Assembly: GCA_019247495.1 (NCBI GenBank)
Contig: JAFAOU010000132.1
Location: 1-64,000 of the forward strand
Direction of reading: 5' to 3'
Length of the DNA stretch: 64,000 nucleotides
DNA from: Acidobacteriota bacterium
GTDB taxonomy: Bacteria > Acidobacteriota > Thermoanaerobaculia > Gp7-AA8
A program made the translations under genes and the position numbers. The notes beneath the pieces are model-generated. The model saw only the letters and a program-made list of their open reading frames with translations. It did no database searches and was not told the DNA's origin. Positions 10,874 through 18,673 of this stretch are shown one piece after another. Within the stretch, counting starts at the first letter, position 1. Every line of letters begins with the position of its first letter.

Positions 10874-11170
10874 TTAGCTCTCGCGATACTCGGGATGCAG
10901 GATGTCGTCGTACTCGCGATGCCGCTTCAACCACGCGGCGACGTACTCGCACTGCGGAATCACGCGCAGATTCGCCACGCGCGCATAGGCCATGGCGTCG
11001 GCCACGAGCCTCCCCGCAATCCCTTTTCCTTCCGACTGTTTGGGAACTTCGGTGTGCGTGAACGTGATCTCGTCGCCGTCGATGATGTACTCGACGAAGG
11101 CGACACCGCCATCCGCATCACTCTCGAACCGCTCGTCTTTTTCGTTGTGCCGCACATTCGATTGCGTCAT
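10874..11170 (-). CDS. GNAT-fold acetyltransferase (YidJ/GNAT_2 type)
   Basis: The ATG at 11170 overlaps the stop of the metallopeptidase gene (11167-11170), which fixes the start; the product is 98 residues. The compact fold shows the acetyl-CoA-binding loop EGKGIAGRLVADAMAYA after a central beta strand (ITFTHTEV) and a C-terminal VIPQCEYVAAWLKRH. This matches the short stand-alone GNAT proteins of the YidJ type. Substrate unknown. Probably co-translated with the metallopeptidase. Confidence 0.85.
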   Translation of the reverse strand: MTQSNVRHNEKDERFESDADGGVAFVEYIIDGDEITFTHTEVPKQSEGKGIAGRLVADAMAYARVANLRVIPQCEYVAAWLKRHREYDDILHPEYRES

Positions 11171-12051
11171 CGCACCGCTCCGGAGGCGAATGTATCGCAG
11201 TCGCTGATCCGGCCTGCATCGAATCCGCGCTTGAACCACTCGGAGCGTTGCGCCGAGGAGCCGTGCGTGAAGGAGTCGGGATTGACGCGGCGTCCAGCCA
11301 TGCGTTGTAACCGGTCATCGCCGACCGCGGCCGCGGCGTTCAAGCCTTCCTCGACGTCGCCTGCCTGGAGCAGGTTGCGCTCCTGCGTCGAGTGCGCCCA
11401 GATGCCGGCGAAACAATCGGCCTGCAACTCCAGCCGGACGGAGTACTGCTTGGCGCGCTGCGGATCGTTCTCCATCGCCTGATGCACCTTCTCCTCGATG
11501 CCGATGACCTTCTGGACGTGATGCCCAATCTCGTGCGCGAGAACGTACGCCTGAGCGAAATCGCCCGAGGCACCGAAGCGCTGCTTCAACTCATCGTAAA
11601 ACGCGAGATCGATGTACACCTTCTCGTCCTCGGGGCAATAAAACGGACCCGACGCGGCCTGCGCATAGCCGCATCCCGACTGTGTCGAATCACGGAAAAG
11701 GACGAGCGTGGCGTGCCGATAGGTGGCATTCGTCTGCTGCGGCACGATCGACTCCCACGTCTTCTGCGCGTCGTGGAGCACGAACTTCACGAACTCCGAT
11801 TCCTGATGCTCTTCCGGCGTCTCCTGCACCGGCCGCGAATCCGCCGCCGGAGTGGAGACCTGCGTCCCGTTCTGGCCGGTGCCGAGGAGCGCGAAAAAGT
11901 TTTTGTGGAAGAGAAGGCTGAGTACGAGGAGGATGATCGCCCCGCCGCATCCGATCGGCGCGCCGCCGATCCCGAATCCGCCAAATCCGCCGCCGCTCGA
12001 TCCGCGCCGGTCTTCAACGTCGCTGTTGTCGCCGCCAGGTGTCCATCGCAT
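11167..12051 (-). CDS. YpfJ-family neutral zinc metallopeptidase
   Basis: The ATG at 12051 gives the canonical MRWTPGG start; total length is 294 residues. A Gly/Ser-rich segment precedes one membrane helix (about residues 35-52, GGAIILLVLSLLFHKNFF). The catalytic domain follows with the zinc motif HEIGHH and a downstream QADCFAGIWA that supplies the third ligand region. The protein is membrane-anchored with a periplasmic peptidase domain. Natural substrate unknown. Confidence 0.9.
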   Translation of the reverse strand: MRWTPGGDNSDVEDRRGSSGGGFGGFGIGGAPIGCGGAIILLVLSLLFHKNFFALLGTGQNGTQVSTPAADSRPVQETPEEHQESEFVKFVLHDAQKTWESIVPQQTNATYRHATLVLFRDSTQSGCGYAQAASGPFYCPEDEKVYIDLAFYDELKQRFGASGDFAQAYVLAHEIGHHVQKVIGIEEKVHQAMENDPQRAKQYSVRLELQADCFAGIWAHSTQERNLLQAGDVEEGLNAAAAVGDDRLQRMAGRRVNPDSFTHGSSAQRSEWFKRGFDAGRISDCDTFASGAVR

Positions 12052-12173
12052 AACGAGCGGGGCGATAGCAGGATGGAGGCCAAGAGTGGCATCGGCGGGC
12101 GACATCGGTATAATCCGCGCCCTCGGAATTCTCCTCCGGGACGCTGCCGTTAGCAGCGAAGTTCCAACATCGT

Positions 12174-12249
12174 GGGGCTGTAGCTCAGTTGGGAGAGCGC
12201 CTGAATCGCACTCAGGAGGTCGTCGGTTCGATCCCGATCAGCTCCACCA
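12174..12249 (+). tRNA. tRNA-Ala (anticodon CGC)
   Basis: The 76-nt cloverleaf is complete: acceptor GGGGCTG paired with CAGCTCC, D-arm GCTC/GAGC, anticodon stem CCTGA/TCAGG with loop ATCGCAC (anticodon CGC), T-loop TTCGATC, discriminator A and encoded CCA. Its 3' part from the anticodon loop on is the left attachment site of the genomic island. The 3' half of this gene was therefore supplied by the incoming element. Confidence 0.97.
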
Positions 12250-12251
12250 AA
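12205..12251 (+). other. attL of the tRNA-Ala island
   Basis: These 47 bases, from the anticodon loop to two bases past CCA, recur at 50643-50689 with only two substitutions (both in the T-stem). The integrase gene lies immediately to the right, as usual for tRNA-targeting islands. Confidence 0.9.
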
Positions 12252-12318
12252 GTTAACGATCTCCGCCACAACGACTTAGCAACTTCCTCTTCTCCCACCA
12301 AAAACGGCATTTCGGCCC

Positions 12319-12340
12319 AAGTGTCTAATCGCGCGTCTAA
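12319..12340. repeat. Left copy of island-end repeat (putative integrase arm site)
   Basis: The motif aagtgtctaatcgcgcgtct lies about 70 bp inside attL. Nearly the same motif (one base shorter) lies at 50528-50547, about 95 bp inside attR. A repeat found just inside both ends suits arm-type binding sites of a tyrosine integrase. Each copy contains two gtcta half-sites. Confidence 0.6.
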
Positions 12341-12420
12341 CTTGCGTCGCGACGACATCGTTTCGCGCCGTTTCGAAGACGCCGACACGCGGGATGGAGT
12401 CCTTGCACTCCGACCGGTGC

Positions 12421-12642
12421 ATGGACCTCAAGAACCTCATCTCCCGCATCGAGCTCGCGGCGTCGCTCGGCGTCGAACCGCAGACGATCGCGAAGTGGCA
12501 ACGGCTCGGCCTCATGCCGCAGCCGAAGGAGTGCCTCTCGGATCGCCTCATCCTCTACGACCGGGAGGAAGTGCGCCGCGCGATGGAGCGGAGGAAAGCG
12601 GCGAGACGTCGGCGCGCCGCTCCCGCTCGCCGCGGAGAGTGA
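12421..12642 (+). CDS. Excisionase-like MerR-type HTH protein
   Basis: The 73-residue product from the ATG at 12421 contains a winged-helix signature (AASLGVEPQTIAKWQRLGLM, then a DREEVRRAME helix) and a very basic tail. This is the layout of phage and island excisionases or recombination directionality factors. It overlaps the integrase start by a GTGA tetranucleotide at 12639-12642, so the two are co-translated. It probably bends att-site DNA and steers the integrase toward excision. Confidence 0.7.
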   Translation: MDLKNLISRIELAASLGVEPQTIAKWQRLGLMPQPKECLSDRLILYDREEVRRAMERRKAARRRRAAPARRGE

Positions 12643-13853
12643 AGCGCGTGCGGCATCGCAATCGCCTTATCGGCTTCACCTACGACGACGCGGCAGGCGT
12701 CGCGTACTTCTCGATGTACTTGCCCGGCACGGCCGGCCGCGACCGAAAGCGCGCGACCGTGAACGCCGCAACGTATGACGAAGCGGTCCGCCTTTGGTCC
12801 GAGTTCCGGAGTCGTGCTGCGGAAGGACTCCGCCGTCCATCGCCCGAAGCGCCGACCTTCCGCGAGTTCATCACCGACTATTTCCCCGCGATCGCGCCGA
12901 ACCTCACCGAGAAAACTGCGCGCGATTACCGTTACGCAATCGACCGGCACCTCCTGCCGCAGCTCGGCGCTCTTCGCCTGGACGAAATCACTTCCGGTGT
13001 CCTGAACCGCCTTGGCGCTCGCCTCAAAGGCGCCGGCTACGCCGGCGCGACCGTGAACAACTACATGAACCTCGCCGCGCTCCTTCTCGGCTACGCCGTG
13101 GAGCTCGACGTGATCGCTGACCTGCCGCTCAAGAAGAAGCTCAAGAAACAGAAGGCGAACAAGCCGTGCCTCGAGCTGAACGCTGACGAGCGAGCACGGT
13201 TCCTGGCGGCCTTCGACGACGAGGTGGGCTTCCGTCGTTTCATCGCCGAGACGATGCCGAAGGCGCAGCCAGCGCAGGCGAAGGACGGCCGCTTCGGATC
13301 GCGGCGCGCGTACGGCGCCGGCATGCGCAACGACAGCCACGCGGCGAACGCGTACTTCGTCCGCTTCCAGGCGTCGAAGGATCTCTTCGTCGTTGCCCTC
13401 GAAACAGGCATCCGGTCGGGCGACCTTAGAGGGCTTGCTGGCCGGCACGTCGAGTTCGAGGAGGGATGGATTCGGTTCGTGCAACGGAAGACCGGGAGGG
13501 AGGTCGTAATTCCGATCTCCGATGATTGCCGGATTGCGCTGCAGCATGCACTCCAAGGCCGCGAGGTCAGCCCCGACGATCCGATCTTCGTCACTGACTG
13601 CGGTCTGCCCTACAGCGAGTCCACGATGCAGCGGCACTTCAAAATCGCGAAGCGCCTCGCCGGCATCGCGCGGCGCTTCCGCATCCATGACCTGCGGCAT
13701 TCTTTCGGCTGCGATCTCGCGACAGCTGGCCTTCCGCTTAGGTTTATCGGCAAGGTGATGGGGCACGCGAACTCCGCGACTACCGATCGCTATGCGCGCC
13801 CTGACCAAGTGGTGCTGGAGCGCGTACGGGAAGCCCTGAATCGGGAGCGTTAG
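12639..13853 (+). CDS. Tyrosine integrase of the tRNA-Ala island
   Basis: The GTG at 12639 overlaps the upstream stop and follows a GGAGA site; the product is 404 residues. The N-terminal part resembles an arm-binding domain, then a SAM-like core-binding domain (about residues 75-170, FREFITDYFPAIAPNLTEKT), then the catalytic domain. The catalytic residues are visible: Arg in ETGIRSGDLRGL, the HDLRHSFG box, GHANSATTDRYA with the nucleophilic Tyr. A 50-residue insertion (about 205-255) before the first catalytic Arg is unusual. It catalyses recombination between attP and the tRNA-Ala site. Confidence 0.92.
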   Translation: MKRVRHRNRLIGFTYDDAAGVAYFSMYLPGTAGRDRKRATVNAATYDEAVRLWSEFRSRAAEGLRRPSPEAPTFREFITDYFPAIAPNLTEKTARDYRYAIDRHLLPQLGALRLDEITSGVLNRLGARLKGAGYAGATVNNYMNLAALLLGYAVELDVIADLPLKKKLKKQKANKPCLELNADERARFLAAFDDEVGFRRFIAETMPKAQPAQAKDGRFGSRRAYGAGMRNDSHAANAYFVRFQASKDLFVVALETGIRSGDLRGLAGRHVEFEEGWIRFVQRKTGREVVIPISDDCRIALQHALQGREVSPDDPIFVTDCGLPYSESTMQRHFKIAKRLAGIARRFRIHDLRHSFGCDLATAGLPLRFIGKVMGHANSATTDRYARPDQVVLERVREALNRER

Positions 13854-13861
13854 ACCACGTA

Positions 13862-13903
13862 GTGCAAGGGTGGCCATCGATAAGGTGATGGCCACCCCTG
13901 CAC
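13862..13903. terminator. Bidirectional hairpin after the integrase
   Basis: Arms 13862-13878 and 13887-13903 pair at 16 of 17 positions around an 8-base loop. It lies between the convergent integrase and 13908-14513 genes, where a two-way terminator is expected. There is no long T-run. Confidence 0.7.
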
Positions 13904-13907
13904 GCAT

Positions 13908-14513
13908 CTATGCGGCCCTGATAACCACTCTCAGCACTACTCGCCACTGCACGTAGTCACGGCTGGAAAACCGCAATTCTGCGGTGTGCGACTCGGAATT
14001 CGGTCCGAACCCGCGGCGGATCATTCCCGGCACGCGGCCCTGTGAAGTCAACCGGTACAACGTGCCGGCTTTTATCATCGCGATCGCCCGTGCCTCGTCG
14101 AACGTGATCTCGTCCTTGGCCGGCAGCCACGTCGCGCCCTCGCGTCGGCCGGGCAGTACGATCGCTTCGAGCTCGTCTTTTAGATATCCGATGCGAGGTT
14201 CCGGCGAGAACGCGGTGGCACAGAGCAGCGGCTCGAAGAACGGCATACCTTTGAGGGAGCCATCCAAATGCCGCAGAATGCCTCGCCGGCGTCTTCGCCG
14301 CAGCCGCTTCGCACCGGGAAGCTCTTCGACGAGTCGGTCGCTTTGCTCCAGCCAATCGCGAAGGCGTGGCAGACCTTCGGTGATGCGGTACGTCTCCTCA
14401 CGCACGTCTGCTCCCGCGTGCCGGTTTTTTCGGTCAAGGTGTGCGAGCTTTTCCAGTGCGCGCTGCTCCGACGGCGAGAATGTAACCCTCGGAGTGACAC
14501 CGAGGCCGCTCAC
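13908..14513 (-). CDS. Putative DNA-binding protein with excisionase-type HTH
   Basis: The product has 201 residues. The last third contains an HTH_17/AlpA-like segment (ITFDEARAIAMIKAGTLYRL, then GRVPGMIRRGF and a beta wing ELRFSSRDYVQW). The first two thirds are charged and helical, with an Arg-rich patch (RLRRRRRRG), and I do not recognise them. The ATG overlaps the stop of the small gene upstream by ATGA. It could regulate island excision or cargo expression. Confidence 0.6.
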   Translation of the reverse strand: MSGLGVTPRVTFSPSEQRALEKLAHLDRKNRHAGADVREETYRITEGLPRLRDWLEQSDRLVEELPGAKRLRRRRRRGILRHLDGSLKGMPFFEPLLCATAFSPEPRIGYLKDELEAIVLPGRREGATWLPAKDEITFDEARAIAMIKAGTLYRLTSQGRVPGMIRRGFGPNSESHTAELRFSSRDYVQWRVVLRVVIRAA

Positions 14514-14728
14514 GATTCATCTCCCGCAGCGGCAAGGCCGCAACGGAGTTTGATCGAGAGCGTTTTCTCGCCGTGACACTCGAAATCGACACGAACAACT
14601 GAGCCACGAGTCTCCGGACCGAACGATTCGATGGCGGACGGGCCGGCCGAAGCGAGCTCTTGCGCAGAAATGTTATTTGTGGCAATATTCTCCTGATCGG
14701 CGGCGTCGCCGCCTTTGCGTGAACACAT
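14510..14728 (-). CDS. Small hypothetical protein
   Basis: The ATG at 14728 follows a good AGAGG site; a GTG at 14749 is the alternative. The 72-residue product is polar at its N terminus and ends with beta-like strands (SVVRVDFECHG, LSIKLRCGL). Family not recognised. It leads a two-gene operon with the HTH gene through an ATGA overlap. Confidence 0.5.
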   Translation of the reverse strand: MCSRKGGDAADQENIATNNISAQELASAGPSAIESFGPETRGSVVRVDFECHGEKTLSIKLRCGLAAAGDES

Positions 14729-14807
14729 GTCAATCCTCTGTTCGCGCACAGGCGCCCGGCACCGTTCGGGCGGGGTTCCGGCTGGTAAGAGCCGGGACCC
14801 GCTAATC

Positions 14808-14830
14808 TGGCCACCTCATCGAGGTGGCCA
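14808..14830. repeat. Perfect 10-bp hairpin upstream of the HTH operon
   Basis: Arms tggccacctc (14808-14817) and its complement (14821-14830) flank a 3-base loop. The arm shares TGGCCACC with the hairpin at 13862-13903 on the other side of the gene pair. Another hairpin (ccggct/agccgg, about 14779-14796) lies beside it. It could be a terminator or an operator of the HTH protein. The rest of 14729-14976 shows no gene. Confidence 0.5.
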
Positions 14831-14976
14831 CCTTCTTTTCCACCCGCCTAGGCTCGGGCAAAGAAGGTGATGCGCCGGGAGAGCCTGTACTCGTCAAGAC
14901 CGAAAACTCGGGCCGCGCGAGTGACTCATACCTACTGACTTATGATTTCTTCTGACGATCAGAAAGTGTCAGTAAG

Positions 14977-16395
14977 ATGCCGCCCCCGACGCGCTTTGAA
15001 GACCTACCGCTCGAACAGAAAGCCGACGCTCTCCGAGCTGCACGGAGCGCCTTGCTGAAGAAACTTCAACCCGGTGCCCCGCAGTTCGTTGCAGCCGTTC
15101 TCTTCGACCAACTGATCCGGGATACCGAAGAAAGTCGTAGAGAAACTCCGCTGACGCGAGACCAGGTGCGGGAAGCTGTCGAGCGGAAGTTTCCGGGCAG
15201 CGTCACGCCACAAGGGATCGAAGCGGCGCCCACGAGAGTGGCCGAACACCTTAGGCACTGGTCATTTCGATATCCCGAAGATGAGCCGCGCTGGAACCTT
15301 CGCTTCGAGGGCCCGACAGAGTCGGCGAGGAGGGGAAGTAGAGCACGAAGCGCGTACCTTTATCTGACGTGCAACGCATCCCCAGCTGAGGTCGTTGCGG
15401 AGTCTGCCGCTCAGCTCCCGTCCGCTGCGGCGTCCTCCGTGGAAATGGCTGCGGAAGTCCAGGCTACAAAACTTCAGAATAATGATGTCGCGAAGCCACT
15501 TGCCATCGCCGGCGCGGGGGAGCGGTACTTCGTAACCACAATCGACATAGTCAAAAAGCGTCCACGGCGTTTTATCGAAGCTCTCCGCAACGAGCGGTCT
15601 CGATACTTGCCGCCGCTTTCGTACCTAGGCGTGAACATCAGCCTTTCGATACTGCTTGGCTGTTCGGTAGCGTATTTGTTTGCGACGGCGGAGCAGCTGG
15701 ACGCAATGCGACGTGGCGGGGTGATCGAGGGAGCATGGCTCTTTCTATTCGTGGGAGTGGTCGGGCTCATTAGTATCCTTTTGCCGGCAGCACTCGTCGC
15801 TGTCGTGTTACGAATTCGTGCAACCGCATGGGATCTTCTAGTGGCCGGCTGCTACTCAAGCGTGCTTCTACCAGTGGCCTTAACCGCCGCCACAATAAAA
15901 TACTTCATCGATACGGTCGGAACGGACGCTTTCCGTGTTGTTGCTACACAGTCGTATAACTTGTTAGCCGTCTTTCTTCTGGCACGCAGTGCGCGCCTGA
16001 GCGGCCGTCGCCTAGTGGTGTTCACCATTGCTGCTATGATCGCAATAGTCGCACTGAACGGAATCGGTGTGCTTCTGATTCACCGCCAAGTTCCCATAGG
16101 ACGCATTTTGGCCGAAGGCGACGGCGAAAGCATAGAACGAGTGCACACGTTCCCAGCCGAGCAGATTACTGCACACACCGCTCAACTTCCTGGTAACTCC
16201 ATGTTTCCGCCGACCCGCGAATGGTTCGATTTCGACGATCGGCCGCAGATGAGGTACTCCATCAATGCAGTGAAGGGATCGGGGTTGGCTCAACATCTTA
16301 CAGCCAACACGACATATTACTTTCGGTACGTCGCGGTGGACCATGATGTTGAGTGTGATGGAGAGGTGAGGACGTTCACGACGCCGGTCGAATAG
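14977..16395 (+). CDS. Multi-pass membrane protein with C-terminal beta domain
   Basis: The 472-residue product has a soluble charged N-terminal region (about 1-210) and six hydrophobic segments between about 220 and 365 (for example LSILLGCSVAYLFA, LFLFVGVVGLISILLPAALV). Its C-terminal domain ends with a fibronectin-III-like strand pattern (TYYFRYVAVDHDVECDGEVR). The membrane part recalls Yip1-type proteins, but this is only a resemblance. Function unknown; it is island cargo. Confidence 0.65.
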   Translation: MPPPTRFEDLPLEQKADALRAARSALLKKLQPGAPQFVAAVLFDQLIRDTEESRRETPLTRDQVREAVERKFPGSVTPQGIEAAPTRVAEHLRHWSFRYPEDEPRWNLRFEGPTESARRGSRARSAYLYLTCNASPAEVVAESAAQLPSAAASSVEMAAEVQATKLQNNDVAKPLAIAGAGERYFVTTIDIVKKRPRRFIEALRNERSRYLPPLSYLGVNISLSILLGCSVAYLFATAEQLDAMRRGGVIEGAWLFLFVGVVGLISILLPAALVAVVLRIRATAWDLLVAGCYSSVLLPVALTAATIKYFIDTVGTDAFRVVATQSYNLLAVFLLARSARLSGRRLVVFTIAAMIAIVALNGIGVLLIHRQVPIGRILAEGDGESIERVHTFPAEQITAHTAQLPGNSMFPPTREWFDFDDRPQMRYSINAVKGSGLAQHLTANTTYYFRYVAVDHDVECDGEVRTFTTPVE

Positions 16396-16517
16396 CGAAT
16401 GAATCTCACGCAACAGCACGAGAGGCAATGCCGAAGCCGACGCAACTCGATGAAGAATCTCTCTTTAGTGCGCTCCGCGGTTCGGCGAACTACGGTTCTC
16501 GGTGAGGGCTCCGGTGC

Positions 16518-17759
16518 TCAATTGCTGATCTGGCTCTCGTCGAGGAATGGACCGACGTTCACCGCCGCAAGCACGTTGTTTTCCGCGTCGGAGCCCCACG
16601 TAGTTCCGTTCCAGATAACCGCAGGGCCGGAGTAGATCGGAAGTGTCGTGAGCGTGTCGCCGCAGCGGTTGTAGCTCATGAGGTCGCGCTCCTTCCGGGC
16701 GCAGTCATATCTCGCTCGTGCATACCACTGCGGGTCCTTCGAACGATCCGGGGCGTCTTCCCAGTTGTGATCCATACCCAGGGTATGGCCGAGCTCGTGA
16801 GCGGTTACTCGCATGTCGCCGTCGTCCCAAGAAGCGAAGTAGCCGCCCGCGACGACGTTGTCCACCTTGGGATTAACTTTTCCCGGTGAGTTACGAAGTG
16901 CTTCCGCGCGACCGCCCTGCGACATGATGAAGGTGCCGCAGCCGTGGACCGCCGCACGCAACTGCTGCACCTCGGTGGCGTTCTCGGCCCAAGTCATGGG
17001 GTCGGCGTCGTCCACGTCACGAACCACTACCTGCCGCAGATACCAGCGTCCTCGGTAGTAGCCGCTGTTTGCGAGCGCCGCGTTCGTGTAGTCAAACGCA
17101 TGCTGCATGCGATCCCGCGCAAGCTGCTCGGCCTTCGCGAGATCGTTCAAGCCGTCACGGTCATTGATTGCCGCTCGGTAGCTTGTCGCGAGGACTCCCT
17201 GCATCGAGAAGCGGTACGCGGGAGGACCAGGACGAACTGCGCGGCGTTTGCCGGTCGGGAAAGCCGCAGGTATGAGGGCAGAGAAAGCTTCCGACGCCGG
17301 CAAAGCGGAATACCGGACGGTCTCCGTCATCTGGAATGAGCTGGTCGGAGCGATGATGTAGCTGTCCGCATCCGGCCGTTCCCCCGAAACGAAGTAGGTC
17401 TTGCCGTCGATCACGATATGAGCAAAAGTCGGACGGCTGCAGGCGCCTGGCTGGCAATCATCGAAGGTCGTGGCCACGGATAGCAGCCCACCATCCACGC
17501 GAAATTCGAAGGTTTCGCCGTCGTCTCGGCGATACGAGGCGATCCGTTCAGCAATCTTCACCGTGCCATTCCATTCGATGCTGAAGTAATCGAGGGCCAG
17601 TACGCTGGTATTCATCTTCACGCGCAGGAGCGGCAAAGCAGCCGTGTTTGCGATCGATCCGCCTTTGATCGGCTCCGGAAGCGCGGAGAGGAGCGGCGGC
17701 AGGTGGGAAGCCACGGCCGGGCTGGTGAAGAGAAGCAGCACAGGACAGAGCAGGATCAT
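16518..17759 (-). CDS. Exported zinc metalloprotease (reprolysin-like)
   Basis: The ATG at 17759 begins a signal peptide (MILLCPVLLLFTSPAVAS); the open frame extends upstream without protein character. The 413-residue product carries the extended zinc motif HELGHTLGMDHN, the three-His plus Gly metzincin form, and a downstream DLMSYNRCGD in which the Met suits a Met-turn. It is probably secreted. Cargo of the island; substrate unknown. Confidence 0.85.
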   Translation of the reverse strand: MILLCPVLLLFTSPAVASHLPPLLSALPEPIKGGSIANTAALPLLRVKMNTSVLALDYFSIEWNGTVKIAERIASYRRDDGETFEFRVDGGLLSVATTFDDCQPGACSRPTFAHIVIDGKTYFVSGERPDADSYIIAPTSSFQMTETVRYSALPASEAFSALIPAAFPTGKRRAVRPGPPAYRFSMQGVLATSYRAAINDRDGLNDLAKAEQLARDRMQHAFDYTNAALANSGYYRGRWYLRQVVVRDVDDADPMTWAENATEVQQLRAAVHGCGTFIMSQGGRAEALRNSPGKVNPKVDNVVAGGYFASWDDGDMRVTAHELGHTLGMDHNWEDAPDRSKDPQWYARARYDCARKERDLMSYNRCGDTLTTLPIYSGPAVIWNGTTWGSDAENNVLAAVNVGPFLDESQISN

Positions 17760-17822
17760 CTTCACGAAAGCCGCTGCTTCGCGAGCTACGCTCACTCCAT
17801 GTGCGCAGCCGAGTTCACGAAA

Positions 17823-18476
17823 ATGGGTAAAAGCGTCAAGATCGCGTCCCACGTAGGACAGGGACACGGAATGCACGTCATCGGTGGTCAAGCCGGGCAT
17901 CAACCTGCCTACCTCACGAAAGCCGAAGTCGAGCGGCTTTTCGCTGCGATTCCAGATAAGGACGGACGGAGCCGGCTGCTTTTCGACCTGATCTACCGCT
18001 ACGGTCTCCGACGAATCGAGGCGGCGCTTATCCGACGCGAGCACCTTTCGGATGGCAGGATCTGGATCACGCGGGTGAAGGGCGGCGTTTCAGGCGAATA
18101 CCCCATTCATCCCAGGACTCGCCGATTGCTCTGGGCGTACTTCGCCGAGCGTGGCGAGGATGGCCGGGCCTTTCTCTTCGTCACGCGGCAGAGTGGTGCG
18201 GGACGACTCTCCCCCTCCACGATCTACCAGCTTTTCCAACGATACGCTGAAGCGGCGGAGCTGCCGGTCGATCGGCGGCATCCGCACGTTCTTCGGCACT
18301 CGATCGCCGTCCACCTCATGAATGCTGGTTGGGACGTGGCCGACGTCCAAGACTGGTTGGGACACCGGGACATCGCCTCGACGATGGTCTACGCCGCGAT
18401 CACTAACAAGCGACGCGAGGCTCGATATGAAGAAGCCCTTCTCTCGAACGAGATCGCTGCAAATAACGCGAGTTGA
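17823..18476 (+). CDS. Catalytic-domain-only tyrosine recombinase
   Basis: The 217-residue product has the XerC-type catalytic domain: YRYGLRRIEA with the first catalytic Arg, HPHVLRHSIAVHL, and LGHRDIASTMVYA with the nucleophilic Tyr. It lacks the N-terminal core-binding domain of ordinary integrases; only about 30 residues precede the catalytic part. It may be a truncated integrase or one of the short recombinases found in accessory regions. It is divergent from the metalloprotease and sits at the left border of the AT-rich cargo block. Confidence 0.8.
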   Translation: MGKSVKIASHVGQGHGMHVIGGQAGHQPAYLTKAEVERLFAAIPDKDGRSRLLFDLIYRYGLRRIEAALIRREHLSDGRIWITRVKGGVSGEYPIHPRTRRLLWAYFAERGEDGRAFLFVTRQSGAGRLSPSTIYQLFQRYAEAAELPVDRRHPHVLRHSIAVHLMNAGWDVADVQDWLGHRDIASTMVYAAITNKRREARYEEALLSNEIAANNAS

Positions 18477-18499
18477 CGTTTCTACCCAAAAACGTCAAC
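18472..18499. repeat. Perfect 10-bp inverted repeat over the recombinase stop
   Basis: Arms gttgacgttt (18472-18481) and aaacgtcaac (18490-18499) flank an 8-base loop. The repeat includes the TGA of the short recombinase. It could be a terminator, but a palindrome at the 3' end of a recombinase gene could also be its own recombination site. Confidence 0.55.
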
Positions 18500-18644
18500 T
18501 CCTCGGGGCGCCGCGCGAAACCTGAAAGAACTGCGACAGGATGCCTTCCGGCTCGGGCGGGTGAGCGACCGTACGCGAACCAGTTGCCGGCCGCCGTAGT
18601 CCTGGTGCGGATGGACCGGGCAACCGGGTAAACTTGGCATGTCG

Positions 18645-18672
18645 CAGTTAGCCTCACCAAGGCGGCTAACTG
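18645..18672 (+). promoter_or_regulatory. Inverted repeat abutting the kinase-TIR start codon
   Basis: Arms cagttagcc (18645-18653) and ggctaactg (18664-18672) are perfect, and the ATG of the next gene begins two bases later. As DNA it could be an operator; as RNA it would fold over the ribosome-binding region. Either would give tight control of a potentially toxic product. Confidence 0.5.
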
Positions 18673-18673
18673 A

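Noticed and set aside
12555..13907. Minus-strand frame opposite the integrase
   Set aside because: The plus strand holds all catalytic motifs of a tyrosine recombinase; the antisense translation has none.
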